DNA of 64,000 bases from an uncultured Oscillospiraceae bacterium. GTDB lineage: Bacteria; Bacillota; Clostridia; Oscillospirales; Oscillospiraceae. Within the stretch, counting starts at the first letter, position 1, and each line of letters starts with the position of its first letter. A model generated the notes under the pieces. It searched no databases and was not told the DNA's origin. It saw only the letters and a list, made by a program, of their open reading frames with translations. The stretch is taken from contig CAKTTB010000001.1 in assembly GCA_934613505.1 (NCBI GenBank), positions 62,001 to 126,000 of the forward strand. Direction: 5' to 3'. This document shows, piece by piece, positions 59,346 to 64,000 of the stretch. Position numbers and translations under genes: made by a program.

Positions 59346-60378
59346 GCTGCATGCCCCCCTTGATGATGAGATAAAGGAACATCGGCGCGCCGACGAAGGC
59401 CGTCAGAATGCCGAGCGGGATCTCGCTCGTGGTGAGGCAGCGCGCCAGATCGTCGACCAGCATGAGAAAGCTCGCGCCCAGCAGCATCGAAGCCGGCAGC
59501 AGCTTTTTCGTGTCCTGCCCGACGAGCAGGCGGCAGATATGCGGGATCACAAGCCCGACCCAGCCGATCATACCGCTGATGGAGACGCTGGCCGCCGTGG
59601 CCAGCGTGGCGCAGATAATGATGACAAAGCGCAGAAGCCGGGTGTTGACGCCCATGCTGCGCGCCTCCGCCTCACTGACGGTCAGAAGGTTCAGCCGCCA
59701 GCGGAGAAAAAAAAGCGGGATAAGGCCCAACAAGATGGGAACCATTGCGAAGTGCAGATCGTCTAAGCGAGCAGAGGTCAGAGCGCCCATCAGCCAGTAG
59801 GTGATGGCGGGCAGCTGTTCGTTGGTATCGGCGACGAGCTTGATAAAGGATGTGCCGGCGGAAAAGAGCGAGCTGACCATCACACCGGTCAGCACCATCG
59901 CCAGCGGCGACCGGATGCGGCTGAGCCGCCCGACAAGATACGTCAGCCCGACGGCGATGAGGCCGAACAGAAACGAGCTTGTCGTCGTCACGGCGTAGCC
60001 CAGCCCCAGAAGGATCGCGAGCGCCGCGCCGAAGCACGCGCCGGTGGATGCGCCGAGAAGGTCGGGCGAGACCATCGGGTTGCGGAACATGGCCTGATAC
60101 GAAGCGCCGGCCGCCGAGAGTGCCGCGCCGATGAGCGCCGCAGCGCAGATGCGCGGCAGGCGGATCTGGATGATGGCGGACGCCTCCTGCGCGCTCCACG
60201 TGGGATCGAGCGAGCAGCGGCCAAACGAAATGCCGCGCACGAACCGGTCCAGCAGCAGCCGGAGCGTCTGCCCGGCGGAGACCGGATAGCGGCCGATCAG
60301 AAACGAGACGAAAAAGACCGCCGCGAGCAGCAAAATGAGAAACAGAAAGCAAAGCCCGGAATGGTTTTTGGATTTCAT
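59335..60378 (-). CDS. FecCD-type ABC transporter permease
   Basis: 347 aa from ATG 60378 (GGAG 6 nt upstream). About ten helices with the FecCD/BtuC features RLPRICAAALIGAALSAAGASYQAMFRNPMVSPDLLGAS and ISFAGMIGWVGLVIPHICRLLVG-like sequence near the end. It moves a metal chelate, heme, cobalamin or oxyanion; with XdhC nearby, molybdate or tungstate is an attractive idea. No substrate-binding protein gene is in the operon. Confidence 0.92.
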   Translation of the reverse strand: MKSKNHSGLCFLFLILLLAAVFFVSFLIGRYPVSAGQTLRLLLDRFVRGISFGRCSLDPTWSAQEASAIIQIRLPRICAAALIGAALSAAGASYQAMFRNPMVSPDLLGASTGACFGAALAILLGLGYAVTTTSSFLFGLIAVGLTYLVGRLSRIRSPLAMVLTGVMVSSLFSAGTSFIKLVADTNEQLPAITYWLMGALTSARLDDLHFAMVPILLGLIPLFFLRWRLNLLTVSEAEARSMGVNTRLLRFVIIICATLATAASVSISGMIGWVGLVIPHICRLLVGQDTKKLLPASMLLGASFLMLVDDLARCLTTSEIPLGILTAFVGAPMFLYLIIKGGMQRAD

Positions 60379-60391
60379 GCAGTACTCCAAA

Positions 60392-60451
60392 ATACGTTGT
60401 TATGCGTTACGATACGTTCTTAACGTATCACCCGGCGGCCGTCCGTGTCAA
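60392..60451 (-). promoter_or_regulatory. Promoter with two palindromic operators
   Basis: Minus strand TTGACA (complement 60446-60451), 18-nt spacer, and a weak -10 (complement 60422-60427) inside the perfect dyad GATACGTT-CTT-AACGTATC (60411-60429). A related dyad AATACGTT-GTT-ATGCGTTAC is next to it (60391-60410). Tandem sites over the -10 and start suggest repression. Confidence 0.6.
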
Positions 60452-60530
60452 GCGGAAGCGCCGGAAATGTGTTCGGAATCGCCGAATCTTGCGCCAAACG
60501 CCCGGCGCGGCGAGCCGGGCGGTGGAAGCT

Positions 60531-61106
60531 TCAGATATTTTTCAGATGCCGCACGTCCAGTGCGTCCGGACGGAAGCTCTCCAGACAGGCGAGCGCCTGC
60601 TCCGGCGTATCGCAGAGCGTATAGAGCTGCAGACACGCTTCCCGGACGAAGTTCTGCCCGACGGCCTCGTGTACAAAGGCCTGCAGCTTATTATAATAGC
60701 CGTTCGTGTTGAGGACGGCGATGGCCGGGTTGTGCCGGCCGAGCTGCTTGAGCGTCAGGACTTCAAAAAACTCCTCAAGCGTCCCAAAGCCGCCCGGGGC
60801 CATGACGAACGCATCGGCATGCGCCATCATGAGCTGCTTGCGCTCGGCCATGGTCTCGGTCGGGATGAACTCCGTGCAACGGTCAAAGAGAATGCCGTCG
60901 ACCTGAAAAAAGGTCGGCGCAATGCCGATGATCCTGCCGCCATTGTCCGACACGCCGCGTGCGGCGCCGCCCATGACGCCCTGCGCGCCGCCGCCGTAGA
61001 CGAGCGTATGGCCGTTTTTGGCAAGACGCGCGCCAAAATCATAGGCCGCGTCCAGATAGACGCGGTCAAGCGTATTGCTGGACGCGCCGTACAGGCAGAT
61101 ATTCAT
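60531..61106 (-). CDS. LOG-family Rossmann-fold protein (TIGR00730)
   Basis: 191 aa. The lysine-decarboxylase-like signature PGGFGTLEEF (104-113), with GGGAQGVMGG (38-46) and ETMAERKQLM. Members are cytokinin riboside monophosphate phosphoribohydrolases or related AMP-cleaving enzymes. GGAGG lies before the ATG. It overlaps the small Cys protein gene by 4 nt. Confidence 0.9.
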   Translation of the reverse strand: MNICLYGASSNTLDRVYLDAAYDFGARLAKNGHTLVYGGGAQGVMGGAARGVSDNGGRIIGIAPTFFQVDGILFDRCTEFIPTETMAERKQLMMAHADAFVMAPGGFGTLEEFFEVLTLKQLGRHNPAIAVLNTNGYYNKLQAFVHEAVGQNFVREACLQLYTLCDTPEQALACLESFRPDALDVRHLKNI

Positions 61107-61270
61107 AGCGTTCCCTCCGTTTCCTCCTGCAGCCGGGCGATCTGCTGTCCGATCTGACAGACGTCGCGGTAGGCGCAGGTATCAAAATCACAATCGGCTT
61201 CGCCGTCCTCGATCAGGACCATGCGCGAGCCGTCAATGGTGCGGCAATAGCCGCTCAGGACTGTTTCCAT
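61103..61270 (-). CDS. Small Cys-containing protein
   Basis: 55 aa from ATG 61270 (AGAGG-like site). Carries CRTIDGSRMVLIEDGEADCDFDTCAYRDVC, with C-x4-C-x5-C at its end, which might bind a metal. Coupled to the LOG gene by an ATGA overlap. Function unknown. Confidence 0.55.
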   Translation of the reverse strand: METVLSGYCRTIDGSRMVLIEDGEADCDFDTCAYRDVCQIGQQIARLQEETEGTL

Positions 61271-61386
61271 AAGGATACCTCTTCTTTCTGTATTCCTTTT
61301 ATTATACAGGCACGCGGCGGAAAGTGCCATATGAAATATGCGGGTCAATATCTCAAAAAACACGGATAAAATTGAAAGAATATCTA

Positions 61387-61415
61387 TTGCGATTTCTTAA
61401 CACCCGTGTTAAAAT
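61387..61415 (+). promoter_or_regulatory. Promoter of the V-type ATP synthase operon with operator
   Basis: TTGCGA (61387-61392), 17-nt spacer, TAAAAT (61410-61415). TTAACAC-CC-GTGTTAA (61397-61412) lies inside the spacer and reaches the -10, so a dimeric regulator could block it. Confidence 0.5.
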
Positions 61416-61539
61416 TAATAAAATAAGTATATCATGCATCAAAAGACGTAAAATTTGGACAGTTTACACAAAAGTGCTGCGCGGTCTGCTGAAAACAGGC
61501 TGCGCGGCAGGTGCTATTCGGGAGGTGAAGGAGTTGGCA

Positions 61540-61847
61540 ATGCAGGAAATTGACGCCATCGCCGCCGCTGAAAAGCAGGCGCGGGCCATCTGCGAGCAGG
61601 CAAAGGTGCAGGCCGCGGAGCTGAGCGCACAGGCGGAAAAGGATGGCGCGGCGCGCCTCGCCGGGCTGTCAGAGACGGCGCAGCAGCAGCTGCGCGCAGC
61701 CAGACAGCAGGCGGACGAGCAGGCAGAGGCATTCGAAACGGAACTGAACAAGCAGACCGCAGAGCAGTGCAAAGCGCTTGAACAGGCGGCAGAGCAGCAT
61801 GCAGATGCGGCTGTGTCAATGATCGTAGAGAGGATCTGGAACAGCGA

Positions 61848-61860
<13 letters not shown>
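61540..61860 (+). CDS. V-type ATP synthase subunit H (peripheral stalk)
   Basis: 106 aa, ATG 61540 with AAGGAG 6 nt upstream. Almost entirely one long alpha-helix of Ala, Glu, Gln and Lys (for example AEKQARAICEQAKVQAAELSAQAEKD), as expected for the E/G-type stalk coiled coil. First gene of the V-ATPase operon and overlapping subunit I. Confidence 0.8.

Positions 61861-64000
<2,140 letters not shown>

Overview
This window looks like chromosomal DNA of a GC-rich, low-molecular-hydrogen-type anaerobe of the Bacillota, most likely a clostridial lineage near Oscillospiraceae/Ruminococcaceae. That placement is an inference. It rests on strong AGGAGG-type ribosome binding sites, many TTGACA-17-TATAAT promoters, lipoproteins with Gram-positive lipoboxes, the rplM-rpsI pair, a V-type ATP synthase operon, DAACS and Liv amino-acid transporters, and many small palindromic repeats between genes. 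No rRNA, tRNA, CRISPR array, phage structural gene, transposase or integrase was seen.

Layout. 1-1.2 kb: AT-richer accessory DNA with small XRE regulators and remnants, next to the 3' end of rpsI. 1.2-6.4 kb: ribosomal genes rpsI and rplM with a leader, then a TtcA-type tRNA thiolase, a DEAD-box helicase, a DprA-like protein and a transglutaminase-like protein. 6.4-10.4 kb: purine salvage and AMP synthesis (hpt, purA, purB) and two mini XRE regulators. 10.5-15.6 kb: a complete branched-chain amino-acid importer, livJ-H-M-G-F. 15.7-18.2 kb: asnA-asnS. 18.6-23.8 kb: secA, pgeF and an orphan peptide-binding lipoprotein. 24-29.5 kb: HAD phosphatase, TSUP exporter, aspartate racemase, DAACS symporter and aspartate aminotransferase. 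29.5-32 kb: a divergent ABC exporter and pseudouridine synthase.

32.3-42.2 kb is the most unusual block. A two-component system sits upstream of a lipoprotein that appears to fuse a propeller-like domain to a solute-binding domain. It is followed by two sugar-type ABC permeases, a long HlyD-like adaptor and a shortened MacB-like permease. No ATPase gene is present in the block.

42.3-48 kb: a second pseudouridine synthase, a MATE pump, a uridine-kinase-like enzyme, a membrane-bound XRE regulator, a DUF2284 protein and 1-phosphofructokinase. These lie among a dense set of palindromic repeats. 48.5-53 kb: a small membrane protein, an acidic lipoprotein and a MalT-like LuxR regulator. 53-56 kb: an unknown protein, an HD-domain protein, a small membrane protein and an ArsB/NhaD-type transporter. 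56.2-60.4 kb: an operon of FecCD permease, ABC ATPase, methyltransferase, XdhC and THEP1-like NTPase, under a palindromic operator; a molybdenum-enzyme or metal-uptake role is inferred. 60.5-64 kb: a LOG-family enzyme, a small Cys protein, and the start of a V-type ATP synthase operon that runs off the right edge.
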